From positions 590 to 22,114 of the IMG/VR virus record IMGVR_UViG_3300010233_000314: 21,525 nucleotides of DNA; one strand, written 5' to 3'. A program made the translations under genes and the position numbers. The DNA comes from a virus. Below the pieces are notes generated by a model. The model was not told the DNA's origin and did not search any database. It was given only the letters and a program-made list of their open reading frames with translations. Each line of letters opens with the position of its first letter. Within the stretch, counting starts at the first letter, position 1. Below, in pieces: positions 15,690 through 20,701 of this stretch.

Positions 15690-15947
15690 TTAAAGTTTGT
15701 AGCCAAATATCCCTGTTGCGGTGATAGCGGTAGAGCCATCAGTGGTAGCAAATACTTTAACAATAGAAACCGGCTCTCTTTCGCCAGCGGCTAATGTTTG
15801 AACAATTACCGAGCCATCCGCACATTCATATTTTATCGTGCCTGCCGTGGTGACTTTTATGCCGCCAGTGGCAGGGGTTGTTAATTTACTTCTATCATCG
15901 CCAGTAATGGCAAATACGCCTTGGGCTAAACTCGATGGTACGCTCAT
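15690..15947 (-). CDS. Small beta-rich protein, probably structural
   Basis: This 85-residue protein begins MSVPSSLAQGVFAITGDDRS. It consists of short alternating strands rich in Thr, Ala and Val, with Gly turns (GGIKVTTAGTIKYECADG, IVKVFATTDGSTAITATGIFGY). Proteins of this kind and length are often found beside tail-fibre genes. ATGA couples it to the upstream 410-residue gene (15944-15947). Its exact role is unknown. The 39-base gap after it (15651-15689) holds the ribosome-binding site of the next gene and a TGATCA palindrome. Confidence 0.5.
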   Translation of the reverse strand: MSVPSSLAQGVFAITGDDRSKLTTPATGGIKVTTAGTIKYECADGSVIVQTLAAGEREPVSIVKVFATTDGSTAITATGIFGYKL

Positions 15948-17176
15948 ATTCCTACACCTATTCCTATCCAGTTTCTTTTTGGCCCGGAAATGCTAAGGCC
16001 GCTTTGGCTTACCGTTAATGTACTTGTGTACATCTTACCATCTGAGACGTCTCTACGCCACATAGTGTAAGTGCCAAATACGTAATCAGTTAGGGATGTA
16101 TCTGGATTTAGAGTTCCTGCTGCTGTTGGCAGACTTACTGCGTCAGAATTGGCAAACGCTGGATCTTTAGCGAGAGAATATGCACCAGTATCGAGCGGCG
16201 CAACCAACACAACACAGGTATCACCGGTAATTGTATTCACTACTGATGTGATAGTTGCAGATAAAGTGCCATCGCTTGCGGTAAACGTCTCATTTGCTGC
16301 ATCAGGATAGGTTTTTGGGTAAGTTACACTATTAGCAAAGCTTGGCATTGTGAATGTACAGCTACCAACACTTGCCGCAGTAATCGTGCAAGCTTTACCA
16401 GCAAATGACAGAGATGTTATTACACCCATGCCTGTAGTGGTTAGTGTGTAACCTGTGCCGCCAACATAAACAGGGCTTGTGATGCCTGTCACAGAATAAG
16501 CCGCAGCCGCATCAAGATAATACGCAAAATGGTTGTACATGGGGGCATCAGCTGACGCAGCCCATGTACTTGTTATATTGCTTCCTGCACCAGCAGTAGA
16601 TTGCACATACATTCTGCCGATTGAATTGGTGCCAGTATTTTGAATGTTGCCACGGGCTGTTTTGTTGCCGGACCATGTTACCGTGGGGATTGGATCAAAC
16701 GCAGTGTTATAGGCTGTGCCGTAAAGCACGCTTAGAGATAATGCCGTAGCCGGAACCGATGTATTTGTTAATGATGGCGCAGCATAAGTGCCTGAGTCAT
16801 ACTTTTGAGACTGTAAATCAGTTAATGTTATGACGCCAACAGCCGAATCGCGAGCCACTGTAACAGCAGCGTTGCAATAACAAAATCCACCACCTCCACC
16901 GCCAAAAGTAATTACAATGCTATTTGTCGTTGACGCTCCAGCTGTGCAACTATATCTAGCGCAATCGCCACCAGTGCCCGTAAATACTGACCCCTCAATT
17001 GATAACGCCTGCAAACCCCACAAAATGCTTGTAATCGTTTGACCTGAGTCTTGCTTCCAAAAAAGGTCTACAATTATTTTATCACCCGTTACCGCGGCAA
17101 CAGACGTCTGAGTAAATGAATTTAAAAACCCACTAGAGCCATTAAATAAATTTGTACTTATGTGGGAGACTGTCAT
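15944..17176 (-). CDS. Large beta-rich surface or tail-fibre-like protein
   Basis: This protein has 410 residues. Residues 1-235 resemble a jelly-roll domain (VTGDKIIVDLFWKQDSGQTI, SIVITFGGGGGG, SATALSLSVLYG, NHFAYYLDA). Residues about 236-330 look like a separate Ig/TIG-like domain (SVTGITSPVYVGGTGYTLTT, then SLSFAGKACTITAASVGSC). A final domain ends with SGPKRNWIGIGVGI. There is no signal peptide, no membrane segment and no enzymatic motif. The Cys content (C87, C92, C107 and others) is higher than in the other structural genes. ATGA overlaps join it to neighbours on both sides. It probably forms part of a receptor-binding appendage together with the 358-residue gene. Confidence 0.58.
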   Translation of the reverse strand: MTVSHISTNLFNGSSGFLNSFTQTSVAAVTGDKIIVDLFWKQDSGQTITSILWGLQALSIEGSVFTGTGGDCARYSCTAGASTTNSIVITFGGGGGGFCYCNAAVTVARDSAVGVITLTDLQSQKYDSGTYAAPSLTNTSVPATALSLSVLYGTAYNTAFDPIPTVTWSGNKTARGNIQNTGTNSIGRMYVQSTAGAGSNITSTWAASADAPMYNHFAYYLDAAAAYSVTGITSPVYVGGTGYTLTTTGMGVITSLSFAGKACTITAASVGSCTFTMPSFANSVTYPKTYPDAANETFTASDGTLSATITSVVNTITGDTCVVLVAPLDTGAYSLAKDPAFANSDAVSLPTAAGTLNPDTSLTDYVFGTYTMWRRDVSDGKMYTSTLTVSQSGLSISGPKRNWIGIGVGI

Positions 17177-18249
17177 GCGTTATCCGCCGTTACTGTGATA
17201 GTTTCGGATTTAACCAAAGTATTGTTGGCGAATGTATGCAGGTAGGCGGTAGCTCCAATTGAGAATGGGCCACGCAGTTTTTTAGGTCTAACCAATGTCG
17301 GCGTCCATGTGGCGCTCACGCCAACAAATGGCTGCACCATAAAGACTGTAGAGCTGCCATAAGTTGCATTGTCGGTCATTACAACGCGATAAAGATTTGT
17401 TGAAATATATAAATTGTCAATCGTAGCAGTGGCGGTAGCAGGATTATCAAACCCGTTTAATGGAGTTAGCGCCCATTGCAATTTTGTAGAGTTTGATGTT
17501 GTTAGAAACTCTACATTAATCCATGAGCATGTAGTTTTGTTGTCGGCCTTTTCTAAAAAGAAGGCATTATTACCATTCACCGTACCAACATAGCAATATC
17601 CCTCATAAAACACATAAGAGCCGTTTTTAAATGCGGTTGCCGGGTCTTGTGTAGCAGTATTGTTTGCTGAGTATGATGTGAATTGTTCTGGATTTTGAGA
17701 TTTTATCTCACCAGAAAAGCTGCCAGGGACAGCAGAACCAGACGATGCTGTGTAAGAAAACCCGCCATGAGGCGTACCATGATAAACGCCACCGCCACCC
17801 CCGCCATCTACATTCGCGCCAAATCGGCTGAACTTATAAACAGTGGGCCCGGCACCATCTATGCGAAAATGGCACGACAAATAAACATAATCAGTCAAAC
17901 TCAGCGGATAGTAAATCTCCGGGAAATCAGTTGTGCCGAATGTTTGTTTAAGCGCTTTTGTCCCCGAATATGGGTTGGTGGTTGTTATTGCTGTACCAGC
18001 GCAATCGCCATTAATTATGAGCGACCCAATTGTTAAACCTGTTTGACCAGCTGTACCTATTGCGCCAGCTATTCTACTCTCAAAATCATCAGAATAGCCG
18101 AGCGTTGAATTGGTCCCCAACCCGGTGCCAGTAATCGTATGATAGCCCGCAATATCTCCACCGCCGCCCCCACCGCCCTGCGCATTGGAGTTGAATTTAC
18201 CATTGCCGCTAGCGGTGCCGGTTATTGTGATATTGCCCTGAGCTGTCAT
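17173..18249 (-). CDS. Lectin-like (concanavalin-type) surface protein, probable appendage
   Basis: This protein has 358 residues. A Gly run (QGGGGGGGD at about 25-33) separates a short N-terminal segment (NITITGTASGNGKFN) from a jelly-roll of the concanavalin/LamG type at about 55-285. Within it are SGTKALKQTFGTTDFPEIYYPL, SLTDYVYLSCHFRIDGAG, YVFYEGYCYVGT and ATIDNLYIST. A second small beta domain follows (RVVMTDNATYGSSTVFMV, WTPTLVRPKKL). This is the architecture of phage proteins that bind sugars at the host surface, though it could be a virion decoration. The ATG lies at a TAATG overlap with the small membrane peptide upstream, and its TGA overlaps the next ATG. Confidence 0.58.
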   Translation of the reverse strand: MTAQGNITITGTASGNGKFNSNAQGGGGGGGDIAGYHTITGTGLGTNSTLGYSDDFESRIAGAIGTAGQTGLTIGSLIINGDCAGTAITTTNPYSGTKALKQTFGTTDFPEIYYPLSLTDYVYLSCHFRIDGAGPTVYKFSRFGANVDGGGGGGVYHGTPHGGFSYTASSGSAVPGSFSGEIKSQNPEQFTSYSANNTATQDPATAFKNGSYVFYEGYCYVGTVNGNNAFFLEKADNKTTCSWINVEFLTTSNSTKLQWALTPLNGFDNPATATATIDNLYISTNLYRVVMTDNATYGSSTVFMVQPFVGVSATWTPTLVRPKKLRGPFSIGATAYLHTFANNTLVKSETITVTADNA

Positions 18250-18365
18250 TAATGAAAATACACGATAGCAGCCACGCCAATCATAATAATAATGACTATA
18301 GCTGCAGATGCGTAGAGTTTGGATTTGGTCGTTGACTGTGGCGGGTCATATTTGCTATTTATCAT
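18249..18365 (-). CDS. 38-residue single-span membrane peptide
   Basis: The frame starts at ATG 18365 in an ATGA overlap with the coiled-coil gene and stops at 18249 in a TAATG overlap with the lectin-like gene. Both junctions argue that it is a real gene. The peptide is polar at the N-terminus (MINSKYDPPQSTTKSK) and has one clear membrane segment at 17-37 (LYASAAIVIIIMIGVAAIVY). Together with the upstream tail-anchored protein it makes a pair of tiny membrane proteins at the promoter-proximal end of the late operon, a common place for holin-type genes. No family is recognised. Confidence 0.6.
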   Translation of the reverse strand: MINSKYDPPQSTTKSKLYASAAIVIIIMIGVAAIVYFH

Positions 18366-18700
18366 GATTTGCTCATTGTATTTATGATTAAAATCAAGGC
18401 GGGGATTGCTGAAATGAGCGAAAACAGGAAATAAAATCCTCTATTACTATTCTTTTTTGCTCCCCGATCCTCCGCCTGCGTCGTCTGGACTGACTGTAAA
18501 GCAGTTGAAATTGCAGTAAATTTTTCATTTACAAGAGTGACAACCTCTTGCCGCGTCTCAATAAGCTGTTTGCACATGTCAGCAGAGGCTTTTTCGCTGG
18601 CGTGCAACCTGTGGTTAGTCACCATTTCGTTTGCCTGCAATGCATTTATAGCTTTACCGTGTTCGTCAAGTTTTCGCCATACGGGTTCAAATTGATCCAT
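18362..18700 (-). CDS. Coiled-coil protein with C-terminal membrane anchor (XhlA-like layout)
   Basis: This 112-residue protein is the first gene after the strong minus-strand promoter. It starts at ATG 18700 with AGGTGA four bases upstream. The frame extends to 18778, but that part contains the promoter. Residues about 5-85 are a Gln/Lys/Glu-rich helix with heptad-like spacing (EPVWRKLDEHGKAINALQAN, LVNEKFTAISTALQSV). Residues 92-109 are a membrane span (YFLFSLISAIPALILIIN). A long coil followed by one C-terminal span is the layout of XhlA-type and related phage membrane proteins that act with holins. The same layout also occurs in unrelated phage proteins, so the function is only suggested. 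Confidence 0.6.
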   Translation of the reverse strand: MDQFEPVWRKLDEHGKAINALQANEMVTNHRLHASEKASADMCKQLIETRQEVVTLVNEKFTAISTALQSVQTTQAEDRGAKKNSNRGFYFLFSLISAIPALILIINTMSKS

Positions 18701-18702
18701 AA

Positions 18703-18725
18703 AATCACCTATTGTTTTGGTGATT
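18703..18725. promoter_or_regulatory. Dyad overlapping the -10 box and ribosome-binding site
   Basis: AATCACC (18703-18709) and GGTGATT (18719-18725) are perfect 7-bp inverted repeats 9 bases apart. One arm covers half of the -10 box and the other covers the AGGTGA ribosome-binding sequence of the first late gene. A dimeric repressor bound here would block both the promoter and the start region. If transcription began upstream, the RNA could also form a hairpin hiding the ribosome-binding site. Confidence 0.45.
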
Positions 18726-18750
18726 ATACGCGATATGTGGGGTTTTTCAA
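18723..18750 (-). promoter_or_regulatory. Near-consensus sigma-70 promoter of the late operon
   Basis: On the minus strand TTGAAA (18750-18745) and a perfect TATAAT (18728-18723) are separated by 16 bases. Transcription should begin near 18716, about 16 bases before ATG 18700. This is the only strong promoter I can see for the long minus-strand late operon. A host-type promoter here implies that late expression either does not need a phage RNA polymerase or is limited by a regulator at the overlapping dyad. Confidence 0.7.
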
Positions 18751-18812
18751 TGCTACTGTTTAATGCCAAAAATAGCAATTTTATGCGTCAATGTCTGTGC
18801 GGTGGGTTACAT

Positions 18813-18828
18813 TGTTTCACGTGGAGCC
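18813..18828. promoter_or_regulatory. parS-like 16-mer
   Basis: TGTTTCACGTGGAGCC matches the chromosomal/plasmid parS consensus TGTTnCACGTGnAACA at 12 of 14 fixed positions of the core (GTTTCACGTGGAGC against GTTCCACGTGGAAC or GTTTCACGTGAAAC), with the CACGTG centre intact. ParB-family proteins read this palindrome. The match is imperfect on the right arm and there is no ParA/ParB gene in the window, so it may be coincidence. Confidence 0.3.
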
Positions 18829-18872
18829 ATCCTTGGCCGTGGAATTAATTACAAAGACTATTTAGTTATATC

Positions 18873-18914
18873 AACATGTTAGATTATAATAACTCAGTAT
18901 TGGATTAACATGTT
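18873..18914. promoter_or_regulatory. Pair of AACATGTT palindromes around the plus-strand promoter
   Basis: AACATGTT occurs at 18873-18880 and again, as TAACATGTTA, at 18906-18915, 34 bases apart. The second copy fills most of the spacer of the promoter for the plus-strand genes. Two copies of the same 8-bp palindrome placed so close to a promoter suggest an operator pair for a dimeric repressor. Confidence 0.45.
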
Positions 18915-18929
18915 ATGCATTGCTATTAT
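18900..18929 (+). promoter_or_regulatory. Promoter of the plus-strand small genes
   Basis: TTGGAT (18900-18905) and TATTAT (18924-18929), with an 18-base spacer, precede the 73-residue gene by about 50 bases. Transcription would begin near 18936. A second TATAAT-like hexamer (18884-18889) just upstream is possible but has a poor -35 partner. The palindrome TAACATGTTA lies inside the spacer. Confidence 0.5.
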
Positions 18930-18978
18930 GTATTCATGAGCTGAGGAATTCACCGAAGCCGAAATAGGAAGAAACAAA

Positions 18979-19200
18979 ATGAAAAATTTACAAAGCCTGA
19001 AAAATGAGTTAGCCCAAGTACGTGAAACCGCATACGAATTAGCATCTGGTGTAGACGCAGAATCAGCTAAATTTTATTATGAAATTGCAGACGCAGTTAC
19101 CGAAAAACTAATGGTTATCCTTGACCAAGAAGAAAAAGCAGCAAAAGTAGCAAGCGGCGAACCATTAAATTTTGATATTGATGATTTATCAATAGTTTAA
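18979..19200 (+). CDS. Small helical protein, first plus-strand gene
   Basis: This 73-residue protein has AGGAAG about seven bases before ATG 18979 and the promoter at 18900-18929. The sequence is almost all helix (LQSLKNELAQVRETAYELAS, YYEIADAVTEKLMVILDQEE) with an acidic C-terminal tail (LNFDIDDLSIV). It has no membrane segment or cysteine. Being divergent from the late operon and next to operator-like sites, it might be a small regulator or an early phage protein, but nothing in the sequence identifies it. Confidence 0.65.
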   Translation: MKNLQSLKNELAQVRETAYELASGVDAESAKFYYEIADAVTEKLMVILDQEEKAAKVASGEPLNFDIDDLSIV

Positions 19201-19209
19201 TTTCTAACA

Positions 19210-19225
19210 GCGCCCTGCGGGGCGC
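19210..19225. repeat. GC-rich hairpin between small plus-strand genes
   Basis: GCGCCC (19210-19215) and GGGCGC (19220-19225) form a 6-bp stem with loop TGCG, ten bases after the stop of the 73-residue gene. No T-run follows (AATGAGG does), and this contains the ribosome-binding sequence of the next gene. It may therefore be an attenuating or mRNA-stabilising hairpin rather than a terminator. Confidence 0.5.
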
Positions 19226-19236
19226 AATGAGGCAAC

Positions 19237-19404
19237 ATGAAAAAACCATCTGAATACATGCAATCTTCTCGCCAGCGCCGGATCGACCTTGGTCTAGTCC
19301 CATTACGTCAATCTGAAATCTGGTGCACGCCAGCTCAGAAAAAAGAGCTTCAGCTTAAAATAGCGGTTGTCATCGCGCAGGTACTAGCTAATGAACGTGT
19401 TTAA
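19237..19404 (+). CDS. 55-residue protein with YM-RR-GLV motif
   Basis: The frame starts at ATG 19237 with GAGG five bases upstream. The protein begins MKKPSEYMQSSRQRRIDLGL and continues VPLRQSEIWCTPAQKKELQL. The pattern S-E-Y-M-x5-R-R-x4-G-L-V followed by a short strand and a helix (KKELQLKIAVVIAQVL) recalls tiny phage and plasmid proteins that look like ribbon-helix-helix DNA binders. Here the strand is short and a W-C pair follows. A regulatory role is possible but unproved. It overlaps the next gene by 14 bases. Confidence 0.6.
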   Translation: MKKPSEYMQSSRQRRIDLGLVPLRQSEIWCTPAQKKELQLKIAVVIAQVLANERV

Positions 19405-19519
19405 TGCTTATCAAGCCTATCTCAAAGCCCAGCAATCTAAGATTCATCAGCAGCGCATGGAGGCGCTAAAGCCAATTGTTAAAGCTGCTCTTGAGCGCAG
19501 GAAAGAGGCTCGCAGCTAA
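19391..19519 (+). CDS. 42-residue basic helical peptide
   Basis: This starts at ATG 19391 with AGGT eight bases upstream, inside the previous gene. The sequence begins MNVFNAYQAYLKAQQSKIHQ and ends in a Lys/Arg-rich helix (ALERRKEARS). It is the last plus-strand gene before the convergent minus-strand cluster, whose first stop is only 24 bases away (no terminator is visible between them). No family is recognised. Confidence 0.5.
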   Translation: MNVFNAYQAYLKAQQSKIHQQRMEALKPIVKAALERRKEARS

Positions 19520-19543
19520 ATTCTGTAGCTCTGTCTATGCGAA

Positions 19544-19768
19544 TTAACCGCGTACTGGAATATCAGCAACACAATTTAAAAACTCTAGCTGCCGTTGCGC
19601 TGCAATAACTTCGCTTGGAAGCGCCATACGCAAAGAAAACCAATTTTTCCCATCTGCATGCCTCTCAAATAGCCAGCAGTTGTGTGGAGATTTTTCGTTT
19701 ATGTCAACGGCGTATTTACCGTGCGATCCCACAATAAACTTCTTTTCTATTTGCTCTTCGATATTCAT
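19544..19768 (-). CDS. Small phage protein, unknown function
   Basis: This 74-residue protein is the last gene of the right-hand minus-strand cluster. It begins MNIEEQIEKKFIVGSHGKYA. A central WLFERHADGKNWFSLRM segment and a C-terminal helix (PSEVIAAQRQLEFLNCVADI) give a compact alpha/beta layout. Start ATG 19768 overlaps the previous stop as ATGA, with AGGGT next to the start and AAGG further up. Function is unknown. Confidence 0.6.
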   Translation of the reverse strand: MNIEEQIEKKFIVGSHGKYAVDINEKSPHNCWLFERHADGKNWFSLRMALPSEVIAAQRQLEFLNCVADIPVRG

Positions 19769-19935
19769 ACCCTATACCTTTCTCTATGCTCTTTGCGAGA
19801 GCGGGCTTTTTCGCCTTTGGATTTGCGGTGGTCAAAACCTAAAATATGAGGCTTCATTTTTGGCTCAGGCTTAATAGCTCTAACGGTAATCATCGACGCA
19901 ATAGGGCCAGCTGCTAAAATCATTACTCCACTCAT
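19765..19935 (-). CDS. Small basic protein
   Basis: This is a 56-residue frame whose TGA overlaps the next ATG (ATGA at 19765-19768). The C-terminal half is very basic (DHRKSKGEKARSRKEHRERY). Three starts are possible: 19935 (AGAG seven bases upstream, a hydrophobic MSGVMILAAGPIASM start), 19923, and 19893. The last would overlap the 64-residue gene by 14 rather than 56 bases. The start is undecided. The tail may bind nucleic acid. No family is recognised. Confidence 0.5.
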   Translation of the reverse strand: MSGVMILAAGPIASMITVRAIKPEPKMKPHILGFDHRKSKGEKARSRKEHRERYRV

Positions 19936-20074
19936 ATATCAGCTCTATATGTAAGTTAAAAGGTGCTATTTTGCCACTTGGGCCTAACACCGTTACCTGC
20001 AATATTTCAGCAGACAGCATGTTGCGAGCATAGCTACTCAAGCTCTTTGTGCCTTTCGGCGAATATGGTGTCAT
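19880..20074 (-). CDS. Small protein with beta-strand core, unknown function
   Basis: This 64-residue frame begins MTPYSPKGTKSLSSYARNML and continues with strands (AEILQVTVLGPSGKIAPFNL, HIELIYEW). ATG 20074 overlaps the end of a possible upstream 26-codon frame as ATGA. An AGGAG sequence lies 13 bases upstream, inside a hairpin. It overlaps the basic protein gene by 14 or 56 bases depending on that start. The strand pattern looks like a real small domain, but the case is weaker than for its neighbours. Confidence 0.45.
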   Translation of the reverse strand: MTPYSPKGTKSLSSYARNMLSAEILQVTVLGPSGKIAPFNLHIELIYEWSNDFSSWPYCVDDYR

Positions 20075-20151
20075 GAGCAGGTCACTACTCCTGCAATTTG
20101 TGGGTGTCCTCGACTATTTACCCTGAGCTTCTGTGGTTCCAGCTCCGTCAT
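20071..20151 (-). CDS. Possible 26-residue leader peptide
   Basis: ATG 20151 begins MTELEPQKLRVNSRGHPQIA and stops at 20071 in an ATGA overlap with the 64-residue gene. GGGGA lies nine bases before the ATG. Coupling at the stop is the main argument for it. A frame this short can occur by chance, so it is listed mainly because the overlap pattern matches the rest of this genome. Confidence 0.25.
   Translation of the reverse strand: MTELEPQKLRVNSRGHPQIAGVVTCS
20077..20094. promoter_or_regulatory. Hairpin covering the ribosome-binding site of the 64-residue gene
   Basis: GCAGG (20077-20081) and CCTGC (20090-20094) on the plus strand form a 5-bp dyad with an 8-base loop. In minus-strand RNA one arm includes the first bases of AGGAG, and the hairpin ends two bases before ATG 20074. 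It could hold the gene closed until ribosomes pass through the 26-codon frame. Confidence 0.35.
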
Positions 20152-20219
20152 GACATAAAATCCCCGTTCGTGCCGCATTGGGGGCTTGCGAATATAGGAG
20201 TTGCACCTCGCACTTTGCA

Positions 20220-20248
20220 TTTATTTCACATCTTGTGCGCTTTGCCAA
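20220..20248 (-). promoter_or_regulatory. Weak promoter candidate for the right-hand minus cluster
   Basis: On the minus strand TTGGCA (20248-20243) and AATAAA (20225-20220) are 17 bases apart. The -35 fits five of six consensus bases, the -10 four of six. It would produce a leader of about 60 bases before the 26-codon frame, including a CCCC/GGGG pairing (about 20162-20183). The 231-base stretch 20076-20306 otherwise holds only small dyads. Confidence 0.3.
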
Positions 20249-20306
20249 CAGTGAGATACTGCCACTAACACAAATATTGCGAATGCACACGCTTACGAAA
20301 TTGGTA

Positions 20307-20388
20307 GGGATATGACAGGACTTGAACCTGTGACCTATGATGCATCCAGAATTCTGGCAATTGCTCTACCGACTGAGCTACACATCCC
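20307..20388 (-). tRNA. tRNA-like gene with abnormal anticodon region
   Basis: On the minus strand an 8-bp (or 7-bp) acceptor stem (GGGATGTG with CATATCCC), a canonical D arm (GCTC-AGTCGGTA-GAGC), a T arm (ACAGG-TTCAAGT-CCTGT) and a GGTC variable-loop end are all in order. Between the D arm and T arm there are about 8 bases more than a class I tRNA allows. No 5-bp anticodon stem with a proper 7-base loop can be drawn. Instead CCAG-AATT-CTGG makes a tight hairpin there. The anticodon cannot be assigned. Encoded 3' bases are CTACCA rather than NCCA directly. It may be a decayed phage tRNA, a tRNA-like RNA, or a tRNA rebuilt by recombination. Confidence 0.6.
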
Positions 20389-20394
20389 ATAGCT

Positions 20395-20413
20395 GCACAG
20401 GTTTCTGCTGTGC
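20395..20413. repeat. Hairpin between the 65-residue gene and the tRNA-like gene
   Basis: GCACAG (20395-20400) and CTGTGC (20408-20413) are a perfect 6-bp dyad with a 7-base loop. It lies between the stop of the 65-residue gene (20426) and the tRNA-like 5' end (20388). There is no T-run after it in the minus direction, so it may be an RNA-processing hairpin. Confidence 0.45.
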
Positions 20414-20425
20414 TCAGTAAAACAA

Positions 20426-20623
20426 TTATGCTACTGGAGCTGCAACTGCGCCATCCGCAAAATCTGTTTGTAGAACTTCTTTTACAGAGACGATCCGCTC
20501 ATCAAATGCAGCCACAGAACAGGTTTCACCATTAGATATAACTCTATCAGGCTGCCCTGTAACTGAAATTAAAACACATTTATCTGGTGAACAATGCGCC
20601 TGAATATTTACTGTAGTTGTCAT
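20426..20623 (-). CDS. Small protein of unknown function
   Basis: This 65-residue protein is read from ATG 20623. A frame extension to 20635 would use TTG and is not preferred. The sequence begins MTTTVNIQAHCSPDKCVLIS and is a run of beta strands with two Cys (C11, C16) and a third at C36 (ETCSVAAFDERIVSVKEVL). Its upstream region is AT-rich without a clear ribosome-binding site. It lies between the tRNA-like gene and a terminator-like structure, so it is probably transcribed from its own start. No family is recognised. Confidence 0.5.
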   Translation of the reverse strand: MTTTVNIQAHCSPDKCVLISVTGQPDRVISNGETCSVAAFDERIVSVKEVLQTDFADGAVAAPVA

Positions 20624-20650
20624 AATCTTGCTCAATTAATTAGTTAATTT

Positions 20651-20701
20651 AAAACCCCACCGACCCCCTACAGGCGTTCTGTTTCTGAGGGTCTGCGTGG
20701 G
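20651..20701 (-). terminator. Terminator-like structure for minus-strand transcription
   Basis: Two stacked stems pair on the minus strand: CCCAC/GTGGG (20656-20660 with 20697-20701) and GACCC/GGGTC (20662-20666 with 20689-20693). They are followed by TTTTAAATT (20654 downward). The loop of about 22 bases is long but contains a small ACAG/CTGT stem. This would stop transcription arriving from the right, just before the 65-residue gene. Confidence 0.45.

Noticed and set aside
16860-16911. Slippage or frameshift site in the glycine-coding runs
   Set aside because: The CCACC/GGN runs simply encode polyglycine in an intact frame, and there is no overlapping frame that would be joined.
15944-18249. 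Possible diversity-generating retroelement target in the lectin-like proteins
   Set aside because: No reverse-transcriptase frame and no template/variable repeat pair is visible anywhere in the window.
19210-19225. Rho-independent terminator after the 73-residue gene
   Set aside because: The GC-rich stem is followed by AATGAGG rather than a T-run on either strand.
20307-20388. Phage attachment site within the tRNA-like gene
   Set aside because: There is no integrase in the window and no second copy of the tRNA 3' half to define a core.
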